A DNA stretch of 64,000 nt from JADZFO01 sp964512635 (GTDB lineage Bacteria > 4484-113 > JAFGCY01): assembly GCA_964512635.1 (NCBI GenBank), contig CAZEJB010000003.1, positions 124,001-188,000 of the forward strand. The letters run 5' to 3'. The translations under genes were made by a program, and so were the position numbers. The notes beneath the pieces were generated by a model. It ran no database searches. It had not been told where the DNA came from and worked only from the letters and a program-made list of their open reading frames with translations. Of the stretch, positions 34,087 to 41,659 are shown piece by piece (the first letter of the stretch is position 1; each line of letters opens with the position of its first letter).

Positions 34087-34980
34087 ATGCTGCATCAGAC
34101 CCACAACATCGATATAGTCCTCATGACCTTCGCCGCCGACCCGGCGGCAGGCTATACGCTGCGCAACTTCTGCCGCCTGCGCAATGCCGAGGGCGAGGCG
34201 CCGATCCTGCTGGTGGATGACCCTGAAACGCCAAGCATCCTGGCGGCGCATAGCGACTCCGCCTTCATGCTGCGCGCGCTGAGTCCCGATGGCTATCCGC
34301 GCCTGCTGGGCCATCTGCTGCGCGGCGAAGTGCTCCAGGACGCCGGCTGGCCCGATCCGGCGCTCGCCGCCGCCTGGGCCCACCGGGAGGGCAGGGGGCC
34401 TTACCTCTTCCTCGACTCCTGCCCGGTCGAAGCCTTCCGCGCGGGCATCGACGCCGGTTTCATTCCTGCGCTGCCCGACGGCGCGACTGAGCCGGACTTC
34501 ACCGGCGCGCACATCCTCTACTGGCTCGGCAGGCCGCAGCTTGTTCGCCATGTCCGGCACTCCTGCCGCCTCGGCCGCGGACTGGAGCTCTTTGAGCTGC
34601 TGCGCAGCGGGGTCGGCTATGACCCTGAAGGCGGCTATGTCCGCGAGTGCCTGGCCCGCGGTCCCAGCTTCGTCTGCGAGGTCGACGGCCAGCCGGTAAG
34701 CTGGAGCTGCACCCACCTCAACGGCAGCATGGGCATGATCTATACCCCCGAGCAGCACCGGCGCAAAGGCTATGGCACCAGCCTTTCCGCCTTCCAGATC
34801 GACCACATGCTGGCCCGGGACGAGCTGAGCCGCTCCGGGATCGCCAGCGGCGGCATCGCCCAGTGCCACGTGGTCGAGACCAACACGGCCAGCCTCGGCA
34901 TGCTCGCCGGCCTCGGCGCGCGAATCAGCGACGACCACAAGGTCCTCTGGCGCGTCCTGCGCTGGCCCAGTGCGTCCTGA
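34087..34980 (+). CDS. GNAT-family acetyltransferase (FR47-like C-terminus)
   Basis: 297 aa. The C-terminal third holds the acetyl-CoA-binding GNAT pattern: SCTHLNGSMGMIYTPEQHRRKGYGTSLSAF (R/Q-x-x-G-x-G/A loop) and CHVVETNTASLGMLAGLGARI. The N-terminal part (about 1-170) is a degenerate second domain, as in FR47-like proteins. The substrate is unknown. ATG 34087 is used; an in-frame start at 34057 would precede the promoter box. The 3' end merges with a 19-bp tandem repeat. Confidence 0.75.
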   Translation: MLHQTHNIDIVLMTFAADPAAGYTLRNFCRLRNAEGEAPILLVDDPETPSILAAHSDSAFMLRALSPDGYPRLLGHLLRGEVLQDAGWPDPALAAAWAHREGRGPYLFLDSCPVEAFRAGIDAGFIPALPDGATEPDFTGAHILYWLGRPQLVRHVRHSCRLGRGLELFELLRSGVGYDPEGGYVRECLARGPSFVCEVDGQPVSWSCTHLNGSMGMIYTPEQHRRKGYGTSLSAFQIDHMLARDELSRSGIASGGIAQCHVVETNTASLGMLAGLGARISDDHKVLWRVLRWPSAS

Positions 34981-35028
34981 TTGGCTCACCGAGTCCTGAT
35001 CTGGCCACGGCGTCCTGATCTGGCCCGA
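34952..35028 (+). repeat. 19-bp minisatellite growing out of the acetyltransferase 3' end
   Basis: Units of the form gcgtcctgatctggcc(n)3: 34952-34971 (20 bp, coding), 34972-34990 (contains the TGA stop), 34991-35009, 35010-35028. Within the gene the unit encodes part of VLRWPSAS. Confidence 0.85.
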
Positions 35029-35095
35029 TCCCGCCCCCTGGCAGCACACCTGCACGCCTCTTGCCGGCGCGCCGGCATCCTGCCCGCATCTGCTG

Positions 35096-35240
35096 GGGAG
35101 CGCAGACTTTAGTCTGCATCTTCACAGGGCGCGGCCATCCTGGCCGCAACTTCTCTTGTAGGGGCGGCGCACAGTCGCCGCCCATCTAGTGGGCCAGCAT
35201 GGCAGTGCGGGCATACCTTTCCCCGGCCGGCCGGCCGGGG
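35096..35240. repeat. REP-like hairpin cluster with a 20-bp perfect palindrome
   Basis: Hairpins at 35096-35121 (GGGGAGCGCAGACT / AGTCTGC), 35127-35150 (GGGCGCGGCC / GGCCGC) and 35157-35188 (GGGGCGGCG / CGCCGCCC). A perfect palindrome of CCCCGG-CCGG units fills 35221-35240. The 35029-35455 interval contains no other recognisable feature. Confidence 0.65.
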
Positions 35241-35455
35241 CCACATCCCGGAGTCACAATTCCCCCAGATGTCCACTGCCCCGCAAAACCGGCAGCACAG
35301 ATCCGCAGGCCGAGCCGCGCCCCGTCCGGTAGCTCTGATTTGTCGCCAATTGCCCGTCGCTAACGCGCTGCGCAGATCCTCCCGCTTGCGCAGGGCTGGA
35401 TCGGGATGCCGCCACAACGGCCCGCTCTGGGGACCGGATTCTATGGAGGTGCAAA

Positions 35456-35776
35456 GTGATAACGATTTGGAATTGCCTTGAAATTGCTCTGGCATTGGCT
35501 TGCACAGGCGTGTTGGTAATTTTGTTTAGGAAGTGTCAACTGTATACACGTAATTGGTCACGCGAGAATTCTCGTCGCCGCTTGTCAATGACTGTGATGA
35601 CAGTCTTACTAACTCTACAAACTGCCTTGCTTGTCAAGTTGGTGCTCAGCGTGTTCAGCTTGTTTTCGCCCGGGTCGAAGTACCTTGTCTTTTATTCACC
35701 GTTTCTTTGCTGGCTGGCGCTTATTGTAACGAACACTACACTCAAACATGAGGATAATGGCTCACTACTTTTATAG
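35456..35776 (+). CDS. AT-richer small membrane protein, unknown, possibly acquired
   Basis: 106 aa from GTG 35456, with GGAGG nine nt upstream. Three hydrophobic segments (CLEIALALACTGVLVILF, MTVLLTLQTALLVKLVLSVFSLF, YLVFYSPFLCWLALIV). Base composition and codon use (many TTG, TTT, ATT, ACT) are clearly lower in GC than all neighbours. It abuts an Rhs remnant and REP clusters, so horizontal transfer is likely. No family recognised. Confidence 0.45.
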   Translation: MITIWNCLEIALALACTGVLVILFRKCQLYTRNWSRENSRRRLSMTVMTVLLTLQTALLVKLVLSVFSLFSPGSKYLVFYSPFLCWLALIVTNTTLKHEDNGSLLL

Positions 35777-36290
35777 GGTTATCGGCCGCGTGACTCAGGT
35801 CAACTGCCCTGACAGCGGAGTTTCCACAACGACTTACGACCAGATCGGCAGAAAGCGGACCATCAGCACCTCCTTTCCGGCAGTGACTATCTAAACACGG
35901 ACTATGTCTATGACAAAAACAACCGCCTGACCCTGCTGACCATGCCGGGCGGCTATACCCAGGCTTACGTCTATGTCGACCTGGGGAACATGACGCAGAG
36001 CACCGATTCAAATTCAGACGACACAGACTTTACCTACGACAAAAACAATCGACGGGTCACTGAGACGCAGCCCAATGGCCTGGTGACGACCTGGAACTAC
36101 AACACATCGGATTTCCGCACGTAGCGGGTCACCAATTTAGTCTATGAGCGCAACACGACCAGCGGCAAGTTGACCCAGCAGCGCCATGACCCGTTGCGCA
36201 GCTTAGAGCCTTCGCGATGGACGCGCTGAACCGCGTCACCGAGACCAAGACCAAGCGTCTAACCGCCGGGGGCACCAATAATCGGTATTG
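35760..36290 (+). pseudogene. Rhs/YD-repeat remnant with frameshifts and stops
   Basis: One frame reads YRVIGRVTQVNCPDSG then STTTYDQIGRK before a stop near 35893; another then reads DYVYDKNNRLTLLTMPGG, DLGNMTQSTDSN, FTYDKNNRRVTETQPNG and stops at 36121; weak YD-like sequence goes on to about 36290. These are YD repeats of Rhs/teneurin-type surface or toxin proteins. No complete core or toxin tip remains. Confidence 0.8.
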
Positions 36291-36367
36291 ACCCCTTGTA
36301 AAAATTCCACCCCCTCAGCCCAAATCTATGCAACATAATATCCCTTATGCGACATTCGTTCTTACGT

Positions 36368-36373
36368 TATTAT
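36368..36373 (+). promoter_or_regulatory. -10 box TATTAT of the following gene
   Basis: TATTAT, then CTTCC (5 nt), then ATG 36379. Confidence 0.5.
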
Positions 36374-36378
36374 CTTCC

Positions 36379-37077
36379 ATGCCTCATTCGTCGGATCAGC
36401 CAGGCGCCTCAGCCGGCGCACCCGCGCCTGAATCTGCTGCCGACGTGCCGCCACCGACCAAGCAGCACGGTTGCTGGCTGACCTTACTAGTGCTCTGGCT
36501 GCTACCTATGTCTATCAGCTTTGCCCAGGGTTCCTTGAGCTACTTTTTCAAGGAGCCTGCAATAGCGGTTCGGGTGGCTGGCCTTGCCAGACATGGCACC
36601 GCGCTGCATCCCCGGTATCGCTATCGCATATCGCTTGAATCTGATTGCACGGGCCTTGGCGCACCATTTCATCTTTGGCTGGTGGTGCCGCATAAAAGCG
36701 CTGTAATGCTGCTCAGCGCGATGCTTGGTCCCGGGCCGCATGCCTATAAGGGACCGCTGCCAGATGCTGCCGAGATGCCGGCACTGGTGGCACGCAGCCA
36801 TGACCTTGGCGACGCGCAGGCGCTGGCACGCTGCAGCGCTGCCAGCCGCGATTTCCTTTATCTACAGTTGCATGCTGAACGGCCGGTTGAGCTTACGGGC
36901 CTTGGCCTTAACCCTGCCGGTGAGCCCCGACGGTTTCTTGAGCTGGAAGGAGGCGGGCTGCTGCTGCTCTGCGGACGCGAGGGTCCCGGGTCAATTGTGC
37001 TGCTGGTCGACAGCGCGACCAGGCAGCATATTCAGACCTACCGCCTGAGCGGAACGGCCTGCGATATCCTGCCATAG
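36379..37077 (+). CDS. Membrane-anchored protein of unknown function
   Basis: 232 aa. A Pro/Ala/Ser-rich cytosolic start (about 30 residues) is followed by one helix (GCWLTLLVLWLLPMSISFAQG) and an exported domain with strands such as YRYRISLESDCTGLG and PFHLWLVVPHKSAVML, and a late LELEGGGLLLLCGREGPGSIVLLV. It looks like a beta-sandwich domain; no motif was recognised. ATG 36379 is chosen over 36328 because of the promoter box. It stands alone between an Rhs remnant and a strongly promoted orphan gene. Confidence 0.5.
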   Translation: MPHSSDQPGASAGAPAPESAADVPPPTKQHGCWLTLLVLWLLPMSISFAQGSLSYFFKEPAIAVRVAGLARHGTALHPRYRYRISLESDCTGLGAPFHLWLVVPHKSAVMLLSAMLGPGPHAYKGPLPDAAEMPALVARSHDLGDAQALARCSAASRDFLYLQLHAERPVELTGLGLNPAGEPRRFLELEGGGLLLLCGREGPGSIVLLVDSATRQHIQTYRLSGTACDILP

Positions 37078-37141
37078 CCCGATCCGTGCAGCCCGGTATT
37101 TGGCTGAATTGGCAATAATACGGCAATCTAGAACTATATAC

Positions 37142-37170
37142 TTGACAACAGCGTAACATTACTGTATAGT
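37142..37170 (+). promoter_or_regulatory. Strong sigma70-type promoter with overlapping dyad
   Basis: TTGACA (37142-37147), 17-bp spacer, TATAGT (37165-37170). TACT-gtat-AGTA (37160-37171) forms a small dyad over the -10 box that could be an operator. Confidence 0.8.
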
Positions 37171-37207
37171 ATAACGCATCGACTACTTAACACGGAGAGC
37201 TCTTGTC

Positions 37208-37975
37208 ATGCCTGACCTGCCCGTCAACCGCGCCGAGTATCTGCGCGACTTGCATGGCGGCCCCGCCGCCTCGGCCCTGCTTTGGGGCATGCTTTTCACC
37301 GGCCGAGTGGATTCGGACGTGCTGGCCATCCTCGGCCTGAGCGAGGTCGACGCCGATCTGGTCCGCCAGGTCTACAGCGAACAACTTGGGCGCATGCAGA
37401 TCGAGCTTAAGCTTGGCGACCTGCCCCTCAATTGTCTGGCCCGGCTGGCGCGCTCCCAGGCCGCAACCTTTCTAGCCGAGGCGCAGACAACCCGCGACCC
37501 AAAGCTGCTGCGCATGGCCTGCGGCGCTCTGGCGCGACTGCCGGAGTGGAGTCGCGAGCCCGAGCTGTATGAGCAGGAGATCGAGGCCCGCCACGCCGTC
37601 GCCAGCGCGCGGATAGAGGAGGCCAACCTGCGCCGTGAGGAGACCCGCGGCCGCCGCCTGCGCCTGAAGCTGGCGAATGACGCCGTTGCCAGCGCGGCCA
37701 GCGCTGCGGCTCTGGCTGAGCAGGCCCGTCTGCTGGGCGAGGCTGTACCCTCCGCCTCCGGCGCTGCCGGGGAATCACCAGAATCAGCAGCTGCTGACAT
37801 GGTTTCGCTGGCCCGCGGAAATGGCCAGGGGGCGCCATCTGACGAATTCCAAAGGGCTGATTCCGGTGCTTTTTCGACATCTAAGGTTAAAACTGGCAGC
37901 CCCGAGGCCCCGGCAGAGCATGAATCCAGGCTACCAGCGCCTGAACTGGCCCGGAAGCGGGCCGCGGCATCCTAG
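37208..37975 (+). CDS. Helical protein of unknown function
   Basis: 255 aa. The N-terminal half is compact and helical (NRAEYLRDLHGGPAASALLW ... LSEVDADLVRQVYSEQLGRM), followed by an Arg/Glu-rich amphipathic helix (residues about 115-175) and a disordered Ser/Ala/Glu-rich tail. It carries no membrane segment and no recognised domain. GGAG lies 10 nt before the ATG. It has the best canonical -35/-10 promoter of any protein gene here except the XRE gene at 43847, which suggests high or switchable expression. The region 37976-38169 downstream is gene-free. Confidence 0.55.
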   Translation: MPDLPVNRAEYLRDLHGGPAASALLWGMLFTGRVDSDVLAILGLSEVDADLVRQVYSEQLGRMQIELKLGDLPLNCLARLARSQAATFLAEAQTTRDPKLLRMACGALARLPEWSREPELYEQEIEARHAVASARIEEANLRREETRGRRLRLKLANDAVASAASAAALAEQARLLGEAVPSASGAAGESPESAAADMVSLARGNGQGAPSDEFQRADSGAFSTSKVKTGSPEAPAEHESRLPAPELARKRAAAS

Positions 37976-38169
37976 CTTTCTAAGTCTGAGCAGACGGAAG
38001 GGTAAGCTGTTGGCCTACCCTCGCCCAGCGCTGCATCCCGGTCGCCGATGGACGCCTGACCGAGACCCCGCACAAGGCAGGGCCTTGCTTGCGCCTGCCC
38101 GGCTGCGGCTTCTGAGCACGGCGTTTATCGCTGGAGCCTGGAGCTGCGATTACTGCAATGCCCGTCAAA

Positions 38170-38188
38170 GCGTGGTAAAATCCCACGC
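38170..38188 (+). promoter_or_regulatory. Possible promoter of the SPOR gene within a dyad
   Basis: GCGTGG (38170-38175), TAAAATC (38176-38182) and CCACGC (38183-38188): a -10-like TAAAAT framed by an inverted repeat, about 60 nt before ATG 38243. A clear -35 is not seen. Confidence 0.4.
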
Positions 38189-38242
38189 CAGCCGGAGCGC
38201 TGACCGGCGGGTGAATTCAGGGGTTGAGAACGAGGGTTGACT

Positions 38243-39331
38243 ATGTCTGGATACTATCCAGAGTCTTATCTGCGCAAACGTCAGCGTGAACAAGGGGTCC
38301 GGCGGCTGATTATCGGCCTCTGCACCCTCGCCGTTCTCGCGGTCATCGGAATCCCGGTCAGCATCTTTGCCGTCAAGCACTTCGCGACTCTGCGCGCGGG
38401 GACCGACGATCCGGCCCTGGCCCGCGAGAAGCAGCAGCTGGAACAGCAAAGCAAGATCGAGAACCTGCCGGACCAGCAGTGGGCCGCGAATGCGGCGCAG
38501 GCGGCCAACGGCGGTCAGGACACCAAAGTCCCGCGCCTTGGCGAGCTGGAGTATGCCGCTTCCTTCCCCCAGCTCAGCGTCGGGCTGGAAGCCAGCGCGG
38601 CTGCGCCGCCGGCAGACGCCGCGGCGAGCGCCCTTGACGGCGGCGCCGAGCTGACCGATCCGGCGCTGACGGCCGTGCCCGGTGAAGAAGCTGCCGGCGG
38701 CGTGAACCCGGACCCGGTCACAGCGCTGAGCCCCGGCGGCGGCGCTGATGCCACACCTGGCAGCAGCGGCCCCGGAGATGCCGGCTCGAAGAGCGCCGCC
38801 GGCGCGACCGGCGACAACAGCGGCCAGGACAAGTACCAGCGCAAGCCGGAGCAGGAAGCCGGCGCAGGCTCGCAGGCCGATAAGGATCAGGCTGCGAAAG
38901 ACAAGGCCGCCAAAGATAAGGCTGCGAAAGATAAGGCCGCTAAGGACAAGGCTGCCAAGGATAAAGCCGCCAAGGAAAAGGCTGCGCGAGAGAAGAAGGA
39001 GCGCGAGCGCCAGAAAGCCGCCGAGGCTGAGAAAGCCGAGAAGGCCGAGAAGGATGCCAAGGCTGACAACGGCGACAAGGCGGCCAAGCCCAAGGCTGGC
39101 GATGACGTAGTCCTGGTGGTCTATGGCGGCTCTTTCCACAGCAAGGAAGACGCCGATAAGGCCAAGGCCGGCCTCTCCGCGCTGGGCCTCACCGGCACGG
39201 TGATCAGCGATGAGGTCGGACACCGCCTGCTGATCATGCAGACCGACGACCTTAAGAGCGCCAACGCGCTGGTCAAGAAGCTGCAGAGCAACGGCTTTGG
39301 CTCCGCCTACATGACCCGCAAACGCAAGTAG
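38243..39331 (+). CDS. SPOR-domain membrane protein with AAKDK repeats
   Basis: 362 aa: short cytosolic start, one helix (LIIGLCTLAVLAVIGIPVSIFAV), a long Ala/Gly/Asp-rich periplasmic linker, a repeat of AAKDK (six near-exact copies, nucleotides 38889-38973) running into a Lys/Glu-rich helix, and a C-terminal SPOR domain (VVLVVYGGSFHSKEDADKAKAGL ... LLIMQTDDLKSANALVKKL). SPOR domains bind denuded glycan strands at the division septum. The charged repeat likely forms a stiff spacer through the periplasm. The GAGGG before ATG 38243 supports this start. Confidence 0.85.
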   Translation: MSGYYPESYLRKRQREQGVRRLIIGLCTLAVLAVIGIPVSIFAVKHFATLRAGTDDPALAREKQQLEQQSKIENLPDQQWAANAAQAANGGQDTKVPRLGELEYAASFPQLSVGLEASAAAPPADAAASALDGGAELTDPALTAVPGEEAAGGVNPDPVTALSPGGGADATPGSSGPGDAGSKSAAGATGDNSGQDKYQRKPEQEAGAGSQADKDQAAKDKAAKDKAAKDKAAKDKAAKDKAAKEKAAREKKERERQKAAEAEKAEKAEKDAKADNGDKAAKPKAGDDVVLVVYGGSFHSKEDADKAKAGLSALGLTGTVISDEVGHRLLIMQTDDLKSANALVKKLQSNGFGSAYMTRKRK

Positions 39332-39383
39332 GCAGTCTGCAATTAGTGGCAGTGCCACTGCCTCTAAGTTCCGCGACACTTCT

Positions 39384-39417
39384 GGCCCGGTACGCCTCAG
39401 TCGGACCGGGCCATTTT
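39384..39417 (+). terminator. Probable terminator after the SPOR gene
   Basis: GGCCCGGT (39384-39391) pairs with ACCGGGCC (39405-39412), followed by ATTTTC. It overlaps the end of the convergent thiE-like gene. Confidence 0.5.
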
Positions 39418-40101
39418 CATGCGGCTGCGCAGGGACCAGCAGCTGCCGGCGATCTCGTCCGCCGCCTGCACTGCGCGGATCACAGCTACCCTTTCGCCAC
39501 CGGCGGCCAGCAGTGCCTCGATGTTATCGAATCCGATCCCGCCGATGAAGACGACGGGCCCCGGCAGCTGGGCTGCAGCAGTACTGACGACATCCAGCCC
39601 CAGCGGCGGGCCGTAGGCCAGCTTGGAGGGGGTGCTGAAGATGGGCCCCAGAAAGACATAGTCCGCCCCGGCGCTAAAGGCTTCGGCGGCCTCAGCGACA
39701 GAGTGACAGGAACGGCCGAGCTTCATTTCAGGGCCGATCATCTGGCGGGCCGCCGGCAGGCTGATATCCCCGCTGCCGAGCTGCAGGCCATCGGCCCCCA
39801 GATGCAGCGCCAGGGCGGCATGGTGGCTCATCACAAAGGGACAGCCCTGCTCGGCGCAGATCTCCCGCAGCTCCCGCGCCAGGGTATAGACGCGGTCGGG
39901 GGACTGGGTCTTGAGGCGGCACAGGACGGCGTCAACCCCACCAAGGATCGCCTGGCGCGTCACATCAGGCAGTGTGCGCGGCGCGGCGGCGGCCTCATCC
40001 AGCACCAGCCACAGCCTGGCCTCCGCGGGCCAGTCAGCTGTAATCGTGCGTTGCGGTGGGCGGGGGTCGCTGAATTCGAAGCCAGGGGGCATCTTTGGCA
40101 C
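39397..40101 (-). CDS. thiE: Thiamine phosphate synthase-like protein (ThiE/TenI family)
   Basis: 234 aa TIM-barrel. Family strands are clear: VDAVLCRLKTQ, HLGADGLQLGSGDI, ADYVFLGPIFSTPSK, VVFIGGIGFDNI. Compared with typical ThiE the IN(D/N) motif reads MSH and GVHLGQ reads GLQLGS, changes seen in TenI-type relatives, so coupling of HMP-PP and HET-P is plausible but not certain. The start GTG 40101 follows TAGGAT by 5 nt. thiD lies 14 kb away; no other thi gene is seen. Confidence 0.75.
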   Translation of the reverse strand: MPKMPPGFEFSDPRPPQRTITADWPAEARLWLVLDEAAAAPRTLPDVTRQAILGGVDAVLCRLKTQSPDRVYTLARELREICAEQGCPFVMSHHAALALHLGADGLQLGSGDISLPAARQMIGPEMKLGRSCHSVAEAAEAFSAGADYVFLGPIFSTPSKLAYGPPLGLDVVSTAAAQLPGPVVFIGGIGFDNIEALLAAGGERVAVIRAVQAADEIAGSCWSLRSRMKMARSD

Positions 40102-40106
40102 ACGGC

Positions 40107-40112
40107 ATCCTA
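40107..40112 (-). promoter_or_regulatory. -10 box TAGGAT of the thiE-like gene, leaderless start
   Basis: Minus-strand TAGGAT, then GCCGT (5 nt), then GTG 40101. The absent leader rules out a TPP riboswitch from this promoter. Confidence 0.55.
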
Positions 40113-40157
40113 GCGCACGCGCCTGTATTGAACGGCGGGTTACTGCCGCTGGAGGCC

Positions 40158-41477
40158 TTACTCGATGCTGACCTGGACCAGGCCGTTGCGGATGTACTCC
40201 TTGAGCTGCTCGTCGTAGACCGCGATGGCATAGCGCAGCTGGCTGGTCGAAACCGGCACCGGCACGATGATCTGGTACTCGCGCTGCTCTTCATCCAGAG
40301 CGACGAGGATGTCGCTGGGGTTGCGCAGACTCTCGGGGCTCTTCTGGTTCAGCAGCTTGCCGGAGACGGCAGTGGCGGCATCCATGCCCGGGCTGGCGAC
40401 GGAGGGATCCATGCTGACTACTTCGCTGTAGCCCTTGCCTGAGCTCTCGCGGATGCTGACCTTGTAGGGCTGACGGCTGTTGCCTTCGTTGGGGCTGACG
40501 GCGATGTCATAGAGCCAGTTGAAGCGGCTTGCCGGACTGTCCTGTGTAGCAGCAGCGGCCGAGACAAAGACCTGGTAGCGGCTGATCTGACGGCTGCCCT
40601 TGGGCATCGAGAAGCGGATCTCCAGGTCGCGCATGTCGCCGCGACCGGTGGACGGCGAGTCGCCGCGCAGCAGCTCCATCGAGCGGATGCTCAGCGGGGC
40701 AAAGGGCACCGGATCCACCGGCGGCTTGCTGGTCTTCGCGCTGGTCTTGGCTGCCTTGCCGTCAGTGGCCTTGGCCGATTTGCCATCAGCAGCCTTGGTG
40801 TCCTTGCCTTTGCCGCCCTTGGTCTTGGTATCGGCGGCCTTGCTGTCCTTGGCCTTGCTGACCTTGCCATTCTTGCTGGGCTTGCTGTTCTTGCCGCCGG
40901 CAGGCTGGCTTGTACCCGACTGCTGCTGCGAGAGCGAGATGAACTGCTTGACCGAGCCGGGGCTCAGATCCCGGGCCGCGATGCGGCCCTGCGGGTCGAT
41001 CAGGAAGGTCGAGGGGATCAGCTGCACGCCCCAGGCGTTGGCGATATTGTCCGTTCCGCCGTCGGCGTCATAGATGATCGGATAGCCGATCCGGGCCTTG
41101 GAAACTGTCTTCTTGAGGTTGCCGTAGGTCTGCTCAGTATCCAGGGAGACGCCGATGACGCTGAAGTCGTCGCGCTCCTCCATGTCCCGGCTGACCTTGA
41201 CGACGTTGGGCAGCTCTTTCATGCAGGGGCCGCACCAGGTAGCCCAGAAGTCGACATAGACCCACTTGCCCCGCATGCTGTCCAGCGAGACCGGCACGCC
41301 GCTGATATCGAGGCCATAAAGCTCAGGGGCCATGGCTCCGAGGTCCGAGCGCATGTCGAGCGCCGCACGGACCTCCGGGTTGATCTCTGCAGAGTTTGAA
41401 TCGAGCTGCGCGGACGCGACTGCAGCGTTAAGCAGCAGCACGACGGCCGACAGCGCAGGTAGCGCCCAGCGTAACAT
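40158..41477 (-). CDS. TlpA/ResA-like exported thioredoxin with Lys-rich linker
   Basis: 439 aa. Signal peptide (LPALSAVVLLLNAAVASAQ), then a redoxin domain with WVYVDFWATWCGPCMKELP (active-site CGPC), IGVSLDTEQTYGNLKKTV and WGVQLIPSTFLIDPQGRI (cis-Pro). It probably reduces disulfides in periplasmic proteins, for example for cytochrome maturation. Residues about 185-260 form a Lys/Ala/Asp-rich linker (KDTKAADGKSAKATDGKAAK), then a C-terminal domain of unknown type. ATG 41477 has GGAGGG upstream. Confidence 0.85.
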   Translation of the reverse strand: MLRWALPALSAVVLLLNAAVASAQLDSNSAEINPEVRAALDMRSDLGAMAPELYGLDISGVPVSLDSMRGKWVYVDFWATWCGPCMKELPNVVKVSRDMEERDDFSVIGVSLDTEQTYGNLKKTVSKARIGYPIIYDADGGTDNIANAWGVQLIPSTFLIDPQGRIAARDLSPGSVKQFISLSQQQSGTSQPAGGKNSKPSKNGKVSKAKDSKAADTKTKGGKGKDTKAADGKSAKATDGKAAKTSAKTSKPPVDPVPFAPLSIRSMELLRGDSPSTGRGDMRDLEIRFSMPKGSRQISRYQVFVSAAAATQDSPASRFNWLYDIAVSPNEGNSRQPYKVSIRESSGKGYSEVVSMDPSVASPGMDAATAVSGKLLNQKSPESLRNPSDILVALDEEQREYQIIVPVPVSTSQLRYAIAVYDEQLKEYIRNGLVQVSIE

Positions 41478-41534
41478 TGAAATCTCTATCCCTCCAGGAG
41501 CCCACAGGCGGCGACAGGCTGCCCGTGCCCGCCG

Positions 41535-41540
41535 ATTATA
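41535..41540 (-). promoter_or_regulatory. -10 box TATAAT of the TlpA-like gene (leadered)
   Basis: Minus-strand TATAAT about 57 nt before ATG 41477, leaving room for the GGAGGG ribosome site. Confidence 0.5.
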
Positions 41541-41659
41541 GCGGACGGCAATCATCCAGCGACTGTTTAGATTCGCAGTCCCGGGGCTCTGAGTTAAACC
41601 GGACTCAGATGAGCAAGGGCCTGGCTCATGCAGATGAACTGCGGCTGGACAGGGGCCTG

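Noticed and set aside
35456..36290. Intact Rhs toxin-immunity locus
   Set aside because: YD repeats are broken by stops and frameshifts and no toxin tip is found; only a remnant can be supported.
40102..40160. TPP riboswitch ahead of the thiE-like gene
   Set aside because: The gap is too short and the predicted promoter leaves no leader; no THI-box sequence is visible.
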